Of a stretch of DNA of 64,000 bases, positions 11,461 through 18,044 are shown piece after piece (the stretch's first letter is position 1; every line of letters starts with the position of its first letter). The notes beneath the pieces were generated by a model that was given only the letters and a program-made list of their open reading frames with translations, was not told the DNA's origin and made no database searches. This DNA comes from Deltaproteobacteria bacterium (lineage in GTDB: Bacteria > Myxococcota_A > UBA9160 > SZUA-336): NCBI GenBank assembly GCA_029261925.1, contig JAJDAJ010000054.1, positions 1 to 64,000 of the forward strand. The letters are read 5' to 3'. A program made the translations under genes and the position numbers.

Positions 11461-12381
11461 TTGGCCGCCCTGAGCACCGTCGACCCCGCTGCCGTCCGCG
11501 CGTACCTGCTCGAGCTACAGGACCGCATCTGCGCCGCGCTGGAGCGCGTGGATGAGGGCCCCGGCTTTGCGGAGCAGCGCATCGAGCCTCCCGGCGGCGG
11601 CCTGGCGCGCCCCCGGGTGCTCGAGGGCGGGGCGGTGATCGAGAAGGCCGCCGTCAACTTCTCGAACACCCACGGTGCCCGGCTCCCGCCGGCGGCGAGC
11701 GAGCGCCGGCCGGAGCTCGCGGGCTGGCCGTTCGAGGCCGCGTCGCTGTCGCTGATCGTCCACCCGCGCAGTCCGTACGCGCCCACCAGCCACTGCAACC
11801 TGCGCTTCTTCAGCGTCGACGCCGACGTGCCCGGGGCCTGGTGGTTCGGCGGCGGCTTCGACCTGACGCCCTACTACGGCTTCAGCGACGACGCGGTGCA
11901 CTGGCACCGCAGCGCACGCGATGCCTGCGCGCCGTTCGGCGACGCGCTCTACCCGCGGCTCAAGAAGGCCTGCGACGACTACTTCTACCTGCCGCATCGC
12001 GGCGAGCCGCGCGGCATCGGCGGCCTGTTCTTCGACGACCTGGACGAGGGCGGGTTCGAGCGCGCCTTCGGTCTGGTGCGCAGCATCGGAGACCACTACC
12101 TGCCCGCCTACCTGCCGATCCTCGAGCGGCGCGGCCGCCAGCCGTGGGGGGAGCGCGAGCGCGACTTCCAGCTCTACCGGCGCGGGCGCTACGCCGAGTT
12201 CAACCTGATCCACGATCGCGGCACGCGCTACGGACTGCAGTCGGGCCGCCGCATCGAGTCGGTGCTGGCATCGATGCCGCCGCTGGCCGCCTGGCGTTAC
12301 GACTGGCAGCCGGAGCCGGGCTCGCCCGAGGCCGAGCTGTACGAGCGCTTCCTCACGCCCCGCGACTGGCTCGACACGTGA
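11461..12381 (+). CDS. hemF: Oxygen-dependent coproporphyrinogen III oxidase
   Basis: 306 aa. Converts coproporphyrinogen III to protoporphyrinogen IX with O2 in haem synthesis. The family hallmarks are present: [40 protein letters not shown], and [26 protein letters not shown]. Length matches E. coli HemF (about 300 aa). No ATG or GTG sits near the expected N-terminus; TTG at 11461 is preferred because it gives the usual short lead to VRAYLLELQ and has GAGGG upstream, while TTG 11434 is a possible alternative. Its presence indicates aerobic growth. The following hydrolase gene starts 7 bp later. Confidence 0.93.
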   Translation: MAALSTVDPAAVRAYLLELQDRICAALERVDEGPGFAEQRIEPPGGGLARPRVLEGGAVIEKAAVNFSNTHGARLPPAASERRPELAGWPFEAASLSLIVHPRSPYAPTSHCNLRFFSVDADVPGAWWFGGGFDLTPYYGFSDDAVHWHRSARDACAPFGDALYPRLKKACDDYFYLPHRGEPRGIGGLFFDDLDEGGFERAFGLVRSIGDHYLPAYLPILERRGRQPWGERERDFQLYRRGRYAEFNLIHDRGTRYGLQSGRRIESVLASMPPLAAWRYDWQPEPGSPEAELYERFLTPRDWLDT

Positions 12382-12388
12382 GCGAGAC

Positions 12389-13312
12389 GTGAGGACCGAG
12401 GCGCGTGACCACCGCGCCCCCGATGGCGCGACGCTGCAGGTGCATCGCTGGCTTCCGGACGGCGAGCCGCGGCTGCTGGTGCTGCTCGTGCACGGGATGG
12501 GCGAGCACGCCGCGCGCTACGCGCCGCTGGGAGCGCGCCTCTGCGAGGCCGGCCATGCGCTGGTCGCCCCCGACCTGCGCGGCCACGGTGCGGCGCTGGC
12601 GCCCGACCAGCTCGGCAAGCTCGGCCCGGGCGGCTGGGAGGGGCTGGTCGACGATGCCGTGCGCATCCTCGAGGAGGAGAGGCGAGCCGCGGGCGACCCT
12701 CCCTGCGTGCTGATGGGACACAGCATGGGCTCGTTCGCCGCGCAGCAGATCGCCATCGAGCGGCGGCCCGCGCTGACCGGACTCGTGCTATCGGGCTCGA
12801 CGTGGATGTCGAGCGGCGCACGCCTCGTGGCGCTCTGGCTGGCGCGTCTGGAGAGCTGGCGCCTGGGCCCCGACGTGCACAGCCCGGTGCTGCAACGCGC
12901 GCTCTTCGGGCGCTCGAACCGCGCGTTCGAGCCCGCGCGCACGGCGTACGACTGGCTCTCGCGCGACCCGGAGCAGGTGGACCGCTACGCGAGCGACCCG
13001 GCCTGCGGGTTCGTGGTGGCCAGCGGCGGCGTCGCCGCGATGCTCTCGGCGATCGGGCGCTTCCAGCGCCCCGCAGCGCTCCGGGCGCTGCCCCGGGATC
13101 TGCCGCTGTACGTGTTCTCGGGCTCCCGGGATCCCGTCTCGGGGACGCGCGGCTTCGAGGCCCTGGTGCGGGCGTATGGCCGCGCTGGGCTGGAGCGGCT
13201 GAGCGCCCGGCTCTATCCGGAGGGTCGCCACGAGATGCTCAATGAGCTGAACCGACAGGAGGTTGAGAACGACCTCCTCGAGTGGCTGGACGGCGTTCAA
13301 GACAGTCGCTGA
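12389..13312 (+). CDS. Alpha/beta hydrolase, monoacylglycerol-lipase-like
   Basis: 307 aa, GTG start. LVLLVHGMGEHAARY is the oxyanion/HG segment and MGHSMGS the nucleophile elbow (Ser near residue 113). Asp of FSGSRDPVSG and His of EGRHEMLNE complete the triad. The HGMGEH signature is typical of serine-aminopeptidase S33/monoglyceride lipase-type hydrolases; cytoplasmic, no signal peptide. Probably coupled to hemF. The true substrate (acylglycerol, lysophospholipid or other ester) is not determinable. Confidence 0.85.
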   Translation: MRTEARDHRAPDGATLQVHRWLPDGEPRLLVLLVHGMGEHAARYAPLGARLCEAGHALVAPDLRGHGAALAPDQLGKLGPGGWEGLVDDAVRILEEERRAAGDPPCVLMGHSMGSFAAQQIAIERRPALTGLVLSGSTWMSSGARLVALWLARLESWRLGPDVHSPVLQRALFGRSNRAFEPARTAYDWLSRDPEQVDRYASDPACGFVVASGGVAAMLSAIGRFQRPAALRALPRDLPLYVFSGSRDPVSGTRGFEALVRAYGRAGLERLSARLYPEGRHEMLNELNRQEVENDLLEWLDGVQDSR

Positions 13313-13355
13313 CGGCATGCAAGAACGTCCCGAATCCGTTGAGAAAAAGACACAT

Positions 13356-13384
13356 TTGCACGACCGTGGACACCTGCTTACAAT
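13356..13384 (+). promoter_or_regulatory. Sigma-70-like promoter
   Basis: TTGCAC (13356-13361), a 17-bp spacer, then TACAAT (13379-13384), a five-of-six match to the -10 consensus. It stands out because the local sequence drops in GC. Predicted transcription start near 13391, giving a leader of roughly 295 nt before the GTG at 13686, or a separate short transcript. Confidence 0.55.
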
Positions 13385-13430
13385 CTCGCCGTCTCCCTCC
13401 AAGAGACAAGCAGACAAGTGTCACGCCCAC

Positions 13431-13460
13431 GCTCCGTCGGGCCTCCGGGCCCGGCGGAGC
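13431..13460 (+). promoter_or_regulatory. GC-rich hairpin with UCCG tetraloop
   Basis: Arms GCTCCGTCGGGCC and GGCCCGGCGGAGC pair over 13 bp with one G-U, closing a TCCG loop (a UNCG-type stable tetraloop in RNA). No U-run follows, so this is not a classical intrinsic terminator. It lies about 40 nt after the predicted transcription start. Confidence 0.5.
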
Positions 13461-13576
13461 AAGCGCGTTAAGGGCCCCGGGAGATCACGGAACCAGCCCT
13501 GAGCCGTTCCGGGATCGGTCCGGAAAACCCGCCCGGACCTTCCGCGAGGTGCAGCCGACGGACGTGGGCTTCCCCC

Positions 13577-13598
13577 GGTGTGAAGCAGACTTCACACC
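13577..13598. promoter_or_regulatory. Perfect inverted repeat (hairpin or operator)
   Basis: GGTGTGAAG, CAGA, CTTCACACC: nine-base arms and a four-base loop, about 88 bp before the lipoprotein start. Lower in GC than its surroundings. As DNA it has the symmetry of a dimeric repressor site; as RNA it is a stable stem-loop. Confidence 0.5.
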
Positions 13599-13685
13599 CG
13601 CCGGCAGCGCACCGGCAGGCGCGTGCGCGTGCGCCGCGCAGCGCCGCCGGCGCGCGCGGGCGCCGCGCTTGCATCACCGGTCCAC

Positions 13686-14138
13686 GTGCGATCGATCCTC
13701 CTGCCACTGTCCCTCGCGAGCGCGCTCGCCTGCGCCGGCCCCGCGGTTCTCCCGCTGGCCCCGCATCCGGACACGACCGCTGCGCCGCATGCACGCGCGC
13801 AGGTGACCCCCGAGGGGACGCGCTGGCTGTCCCTCGATGACCTCGAGCGCACGATCGAGTCCCGGGATCTCGACGCCGACGGACGCGTCGATGTCCGCGT
13901 CGAGTACGGGGCCGACGGACTGCCTGCCCGCATCACCGAGGACGTCGACGGCGACGGCCGCGCCGAGAACGTGACCCGGCTCGAGGCCGGGCGCGTGGTC
14001 TCGGGACAGCGCGACACCGACGCCGACGGGCTGCCCGATCTGTGGATCCGTCGCCTCTCCGACGGACGCCTGCGCCACGCCGCCGATCGCGATGCCGACG
14101 GCTTCGCGGACGAGGTCTGGATCGAGGGCGAGCCGTGA
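13686..14138 (+). CDS. Small lipoprotein with Asp-rich calcium-type repeats
   Basis: 150 aa from a GTG at 13686. The N-terminus LPLSLASALAC is a lipobox (Cys16). An upstream in-frame start at 13623 would bury the signal under 21 arginine/alanine-rich residues and is rejected. The mature part holds four DxDxDG elements (DLDADGRVD, DVDGDGRAE, DTDADGLPD, DRDADGFAD) spaced about 25 residues apart, like the calcium-binding loops of dockerin or thrombospondin type 3 repeats. Likely a calcium-stabilised cell-envelope protein of unknown role. The next gene overlaps its stop (GTGA). Confidence 0.72.
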   Translation: MRSILLPLSLASALACAGPAVLPLAPHPDTTAAPHARAQVTPEGTRWLSLDDLERTIESRDLDADGRVDVRVEYGADGLPARITEDVDGDGRAENVTRLEAGRVVSGQRDTDADGLPDLWIRRLSDGRLRHAADRDADGFADEVWIEGEP

Positions 14139-14620
14139 TCGATCTCGGTCGAGTGATCCGCGTCAGCGTCGCGTTCGTGCTCGGCTTCGGGGCGATGGTC
14201 TGGTCGGGCGCGGCGGGGCTCGATCAGCTGGGCAGCCCGCGTACCCGGCTGCTCGCGGAGCTGAACGCGCTTCGCGTCGCCGGCGACCTCGCGCCGCTGA
14301 CGGCCAGCCCCGCACTCGGGCGCGCGGCGCGCTGGGAGCTGCAACGCCTGGCCGGAGAGCCCGCCGGGACGCCGCCCTCTCCGCCCGGGATCCTCGAGCG
14401 CGTCGCCCGCGAGCGCGGCTGGAAAGGCGCAGCTGCCCCCCGTGTCCTGGCGCTGCGGGCCGCGGACGCCGAGCTCCCGTGCAGCGCCCACGCGGGTGCA
14501 ACCTGGAGTGAGAGCCCGGGTGGGAGGCACGTGCTGCTGGACATCCGCGCGCGTCACGCTGCGCTCGCACTCGCGACCGACGCCCGCGGCGCGAGCCTCT
14601 GCGTGCTCGTCGTCGGCTAG
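14135..14620 (+). CDS. Exported protein with a weak CAP/SCP-like segment
   Basis: 161 aa, GTG start overlapping the previous stop. A hydrophobic N-terminal segment (about 8-28) acts as signal or anchor. LLAELNALRVAGDLAPLTASPALGRAARWELQRLA resembles the first helix of CAP/SCP domains (LNxxRxxxGLxPLxxxPxLxxAA), but the conserved histidines of catalytic or metal-binding CAP proteins are not evident and the domain is short. Function unknown. Cotranscribed with the calcium-repeat lipoprotein and convergent with rluB. Confidence 0.6.
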   Translation: MIDLGRVIRVSVAFVLGFGAMVWSGAAGLDQLGSPRTRLLAELNALRVAGDLAPLTASPALGRAARWELQRLAGEPAGTPPSPPGILERVARERGWKGAAAPRVLALRAADAELPCSAHAGATWSESPGGRHVLLDIRARHAALALATDARGASLCVLVVG

Positions 14621-14738
14621 CAGGCTGCTGAAAATCGACCGAGGTGGGCTCGCTGGCTGATCGCGTAGCCCGGATGCCGGACCGTCCCGCAGCTCGCCGA
14701 CGAGCCCGCGCGTGCCGTGGCCGCATCCGCCCCCAGCG

Positions 14739-15542
14739 TCACGCGGGTCGCTCGCTGCCGGGACGGTGGCGCGCCTGCTCCGCCATGCGCCCGACCGCGG
14801 CCGCCTCGTCGGGGCGCAGGCGTCGCCACTCGCCGGGCCGCAGACCCCGGAGCTTCAGCGGCCCGAACTGCACGCGCACCAGGCGGCGAACCGGGTGGCC
14901 GGCGGACTCGAACATGCGCCGCAGCTGACGCCGCTGGCCCTCCACGAGCTGCACCTGGAGCTTGGTGCGCGACTCGTCCCGCGACACCAGCGAGATCTCG
15001 CACGGACGCGTGTGCTCCCCGGGGCCGATCTCCACCCCGGCGGCGAGGCTCGACATCACCCCGGCGTCGACCACGCCGTCCACCGTGACCAGGTAGACCC
15101 GCGGGACCTCGAACGAGGGATGCAGCATGGCCTGCGCCAGCAGACCGTCGTTGGTCAGCAGCACCAGCCCCTCGCTCGCGGCGTCGAGGCGGCCGACCGG
15201 GAACAGTCGCTCCCGCGCTCGCACCAGCTCGACCACGGTGCGCCGCGCCTGCGGGTCGTCGGTGGTGGTGACCACGCCGCGGGGCTTGTGGACGATGTAG
15301 TAGCGCGGGGGCGTGCGTGCCGGCAGCCGGCGACCGTCCACCCGCACGCGATCGCGCGCCGGATCGATGCGCGTTCCGGGCCGCGTGACCACGCGCCCGT
15401 TGACGCTGACGCGACCCTCGGCGATCAGCTCCTCGGCCGCGCGCCGCGACGCCAGTCCCGCCGCGGCGATGACCTTCTGGAGCCGCTCCCCGCGGGGCCG
15501 GTCAGCCCGCGGTCTGGAGCGCCGGTCCGGTCGGCGGCCCAT
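14739..15542 (-). CDS. rluB: RluB/RsuA-family pseudouridine synthase
   Basis: 267 aa. An N-terminal basic extension, then an S4 RNA-binding domain (RLQKVIAAAGLASRRAAEELIAEGRVSVNG) and the TruA-like catalytic core with GRLDAASEGLVLLTNDG, whose Asp is the catalytic residue. Makes pseudouridine in 23S or 16S rRNA; the family member (RluB, RluE or RsuA) cannot be fixed. Starting at the ATG at 15542 overlaps scpB by 41 bp. The scpA-scpB-rluB order is widespread, which supports the call. Confidence 0.9.
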   Translation of the reverse strand: MGRRPDRRSRPRADRPRGERLQKVIAAAGLASRRAAEELIAEGRVSVNGRVVTRPGTRIDPARDRVRVDGRRLPARTPPRYYIVHKPRGVVTTTDDPQARRTVVELVRARERLFPVGRLDAASEGLVLLTNDGLLAQAMLHPSFEVPRVYLVTVDGVVDAGVMSSLAAGVEIGPGEHTRPCEISLVSRDESRTKLQVQLVEGQRRQLRRMFESAGHPVRRLVRVQFGPLKLRGLRPGEWRRLRPDEAAAVGRMAEQARHRPGSERPA

Positions 15543-16158
15543 CCTGACCGTCCTCGGCTGCCGCGTCGTGCTCCGGCTCCCCCGGCTCGGGGTCGCCCTC
15601 GCTCGCGGGGGCACCCGGCGTCCCGCCGCTCGCCTCCTCCAGCGGCTCGAGCTCGCGCAGCGAGGGCATGTCGCGCAGCGAGGCGAGGCCGAAGGTCTCC
15701 AGGAAGGCCGAGGTCGTGCCGTAGAGCGCGGGCCGGCCCGGGGCGTCGCGGCGCCCGACGATGCGCAGCAGGTCTCGCTCGAGCAGGCTGCGGATCACCG
15801 CGCCGCAGTCCACGCAGCGCACGTCCTCGATCTCGGCGCGGGTGACGGGCTGGCGGTAGGCAATCACCGCCAGGGTCTCGAGTGCGGCCTTCGACAGCCG
15901 CACGCGGCGCTCGGGCTGGGCGCGCAGCAGCAGGTCGCCGTGCTCCGCGCGCGTGCGGAACTGGTAGCCGCCCGCGATCGACGCGATCTCGTAGGGACGC
16001 CCGGTCTCGCGCAGCTGCTCGTTGATCTGCTCGACCGCCTCCGCCACGCGCGCCGGCGTCATGTCGCGCATGACCTTGCGCACGGCAGCCACGGACAGCG
16101 GCGTGTCGGCCGCGAAGATCAGCGCCTCGAGCTCCTGGAGTCGCTCGGTCTCGCTCAC
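15502..16158 (-). CDS. scpB: Segregation and condensation protein B
   Basis: 218 aa. Two winged-helix domains: LEALIFAADTPLSVAAVRKVM at the start and LSKAALETLAVIAYRQPVTRAEIEDVRCVD centrally, then GRPALYGTTSAFLETFGL. ScpB dimers bind ScpA and regulate the SMC condensin ring that compacts and segregates the chromosome. An acidic proline-rich tail (about 185-218) is lineage-specific. Overlaps scpA by 4 bp. Confidence 0.95.
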   Translation of the reverse strand: MSETERLQELEALIFAADTPLSVAAVRKVMRDMTPARVAEAVEQINEQLRETGRPYEIASIAGGYQFRTRAEHGDLLLRAQPERRVRLSKAALETLAVIAYRQPVTRAEIEDVRCVDCGAVIRSLLERDLLRIVGRRDAPGRPALYGTTSAFLETFGLASLRDMPSLRELEPLEEASGGTPGAPASEGDPEPGEPEHDAAAEDGQDGPPTGPALQTAG

Positions 16159-17072
16159 GTCTCCTCCTGTGCGTCCGGGCCCGCGGTCGCGGCCTCGCCA
16201 TCGCCATCCTCGAGGGTCGTGCGCTCGGCGAGCTCCGCCTCGGCGCGGTCGGCCGCCGCGGCGATCTGCGAGTCATCGGGCGCGCCCTGCACTGCGAGCC
16301 GCACCCGGACGGGCCCGACGGGGGCGCCCTCGCTGCCCGTGTTCTGGAAGAGCAGCAGGGCCTGGATCTTGGCCAGCTCGAGCAGCGCCAGGAACGTGAC
16401 GACCACGCGCCCCCGGTTCAGCACGCCATCGGCCAGCAGGTCCTCGAAGAGCATCGGAGCACCTTCGAGGCGGCGCAGGCGGTCCATCACGTAGACCATC
16501 CGGTCGCGCAGCGTGAAGCGCTCGAGCTGCACCTGGTGATGGCGCTCCTCGGCCGGGATGCGCGCCAGCACGCGCTGCATGGCCTCGACCAGCGCGAACA
16601 GGCTGACCGCGAGCTCGGCCTCCCGCTCCGGGATCTGCGACGCATCGGCCTGCCCCTCGAAGACGTCGCGACCCAGCCGGGGCCGCTCCCCGAGCGCCTG
16701 CGCGGCCTCCTGGAAGATCGCGTACTCGGCCAGGCGCCGGGCCAGCTCCGCCCGGGGGTCGAGGCCGGGGTCGTCGTCCCCGTCGGGATCCACCGGCAGG
16801 AGCATCCGCGACTTGATGTGCGCGAGGGTCGCCGCCATCAGCAGGTACTCGGCCGCCACGTCGATGTCGAGCTGGCGCATCAGCTCGAGGTACTCGAGGT
16901 ACTGCTCCGACAGCAGGGCGATCGGGATGTTCGTGATGTCGACCTCGTTCGCGCGGCACAGATGCAGCAGGAGGTCGAGCGGACCATCGAATACGGGGAG
17001 GCGCACGGCGCAGGTGGCTGCGCGTGCGATGCCCTCGCCGGGCGGACTGGAGTCGATGACAGGCTGGGTCAC
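16155..17072 (-). CDS. scpA: Segregation and condensation protein A (kleisin)
   Basis: 305 aa, GTG start. LPVFDGPLDLLLHLCRANEVDITNIPIALLSEQYLEYLE is the signature N-terminal kleisin domain that contacts the SMC neck; the C-terminal winged helix binds the SMC head. The insert PVDPDGDDDPGLDPRAELARRLAEY is typical. Starts a scpA-scpB-rluB operon 81 bp after xerD; a TACTCT -10-like element lies about 40 bp upstream of the start. Confidence 0.95.
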   Translation of the reverse strand: MTQPVIDSSPPGEGIARAATCAVRLPVFDGPLDLLLHLCRANEVDITNIPIALLSEQYLEYLELMRQLDIDVAAEYLLMAATLAHIKSRMLLPVDPDGDDDPGLDPRAELARRLAEYAIFQEAAQALGERPRLGRDVFEGQADASQIPEREAELAVSLFALVEAMQRVLARIPAEERHHQVQLERFTLRDRMVYVMDRLRRLEGAPMLFEDLLADGVLNRGRVVVTFLALLELAKIQALLLFQNTGSEGAPVGPVRVRLAVQGAPDDSQIAAAADRAEAELAERTTLEDGDGEAATAGPDAQEET

Positions 17073-17153
17073 GGCGATCTGGCGGGGGCTACGCCTGCCC
17101 GCGCGGGGCGGGCCACGGCCAGAGTACCCCAGCGCCGCCGCCGCGCCAGCGGC

Positions 17154-18044
17154 TCAGCCCGGCGCGCCGCGCGGATGGCGCTGCTCGACCAGCTCGCGCA
17201 GACGCTGGCGCGTGACGTGCGTGTAGATCTCGGTGGTCTCGATGTCGGCGTGGCCGAGGAGCTCCTGCACGCTGCGCAGGTCGGCGCCGCCCTCGAGCAG
17301 GTGCGTCGCGAAGCTGTGGCGCAGCACGTGCGGCGTGAGGCGCTCCCGCAGGCCCAGCGGCGTCGCGTAGTGGCGCACCCGGTACCACACCGCCTGGCGG
17401 CTCAGCCCGTGGCCGCGTGCCGAGAGGAAGACCGCCTCCTCGGCCGGGTCGCGCAGCCAGCCTGGCCGCACGCCGTCCAGGTACTCCTGCAGGGCCTCGA
17501 CCGCGGGCTCGCCGATCAGCCCGAGCCGTTCCCTGCGGCCCTTGCCGTAGACGGTGCAGGTCCGCGAGGCCAGGTGCAGGTCGGGCAGGCGCAGGCCCAC
17601 CAGCTCCGACACGCGCAGACCCGCGGCATAGAGCAGCTCGAACATGGCCCGGTCGCGACGGCCTACCGGCGAATCGTCGGGGGCCGCGAGCAGCGCCTCC
17701 ACCTCCACGGCGGCCAGCACGCGCGGCACGCGGCGGCCGCGCCGCGGACGCGCCACGTCGGCGAGCGGATCGCTGTGCAGCCAGCCCTGCGCCCGGCAGA
17801 ACGCCAGGAGTCGCGAGACCGCCGAGAGCGCCCGGCCGCGCGTCGAGGCGGCGCAGCCCCGCCGCGCCAGGCGGTCGACGAAGCGGCGCACGTCGGCCGC
17901 ATCGATGCGGGCGGCATCGCCCCCGCCGATCGCATCGGCGAGTCCGGCCAGGTCGCGCGCGTAGGCCTCGATCGTGGCCGCTGCGAGGCCGCGCTCGACG
18001 GCCAGGTGGTCCAGGAAGGCGTCGATCGCGACCTCGACCTTCAA
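17154..18044 (-). CDS. xerD: Tyrosine recombinase XerD
   Basis: 296 aa. N-terminal SAM-like DNA-binding domain (FLDHLAVERGLAAATIEAYARDL), then the catalytic domain with Arg in AGLRVSELVGL, Lys in YGKGRRERLGL, HxxR in TPHVLRHSFATHLLEGGADL, His in LLGHADIETTEIYTHV and the nucleophilic Tyr within it. Resolves chromosome dimers at dif with XerC. Start is TTG at 18044, overlapping the glnD stop as TTGA. Neighbouring scpA links it to chromosome segregation. XerC and XerD are hard to separate by eye; length and the order beside scpAB favour XerD. Confidence 0.9.
   Translation of the reverse strand: MKVEVAIDAFLDHLAVERGLAAATIEAYARDLAGLADAIGGGDAARIDAADVRRFVDRLARRGCAASTRGRALSAVSRLLAFCRAQGWLHSDPLADVARPRRGRRVPRVLAAVEVEALLAAPDDSPVGRRDRAMFELLYAAGLRVSELVGLRLPDLHLASRTCTVYGKGRRERLGLIGEPAVEALQEYLDGVRPGWLRDPAEEAVFLSARGHGLSRQAVWYRVRHYATPLGLRERLTPHVLRHSFATHLLEGGADLRSVQELLGHADIETTEIYTHVTRQRLRELVEQRHPRGAPG

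Larger units (their letters stand above)
13313..13685. other. 373-bp gene-free region with a promoter and two strong hairpins
   Basis: No plausible coding frame was found: the open frames here have arginine/proline-rich compositions typical of reading GC-rich DNA out of frame. What is present is a well-spaced promoter (13356-13384), a 13-bp hairpin with a UNCG-type loop (13431-13460) and a 9-bp hairpin (13577-13598), followed by a stretch of alternating GC before the lipoprotein start at 13686. Together they suggest a long structured leader or a small RNA; see the separate entries. Confidence 0.5.

Noticed and set aside
13623..13685. Upstream start of the calcium-repeat lipoprotein
   Set aside because: Adds a basic Ala/Arg segment in front of a complete lipoprotein signal.
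14621..14738. GGCTGCTGAAAA followed by CGTAGCCCGGATG, similar to ends of insertion sequences or intergenic repeats
   Set aside because: No second end, no transposase and no target duplication seen; only 118 bp between two convergent genes.
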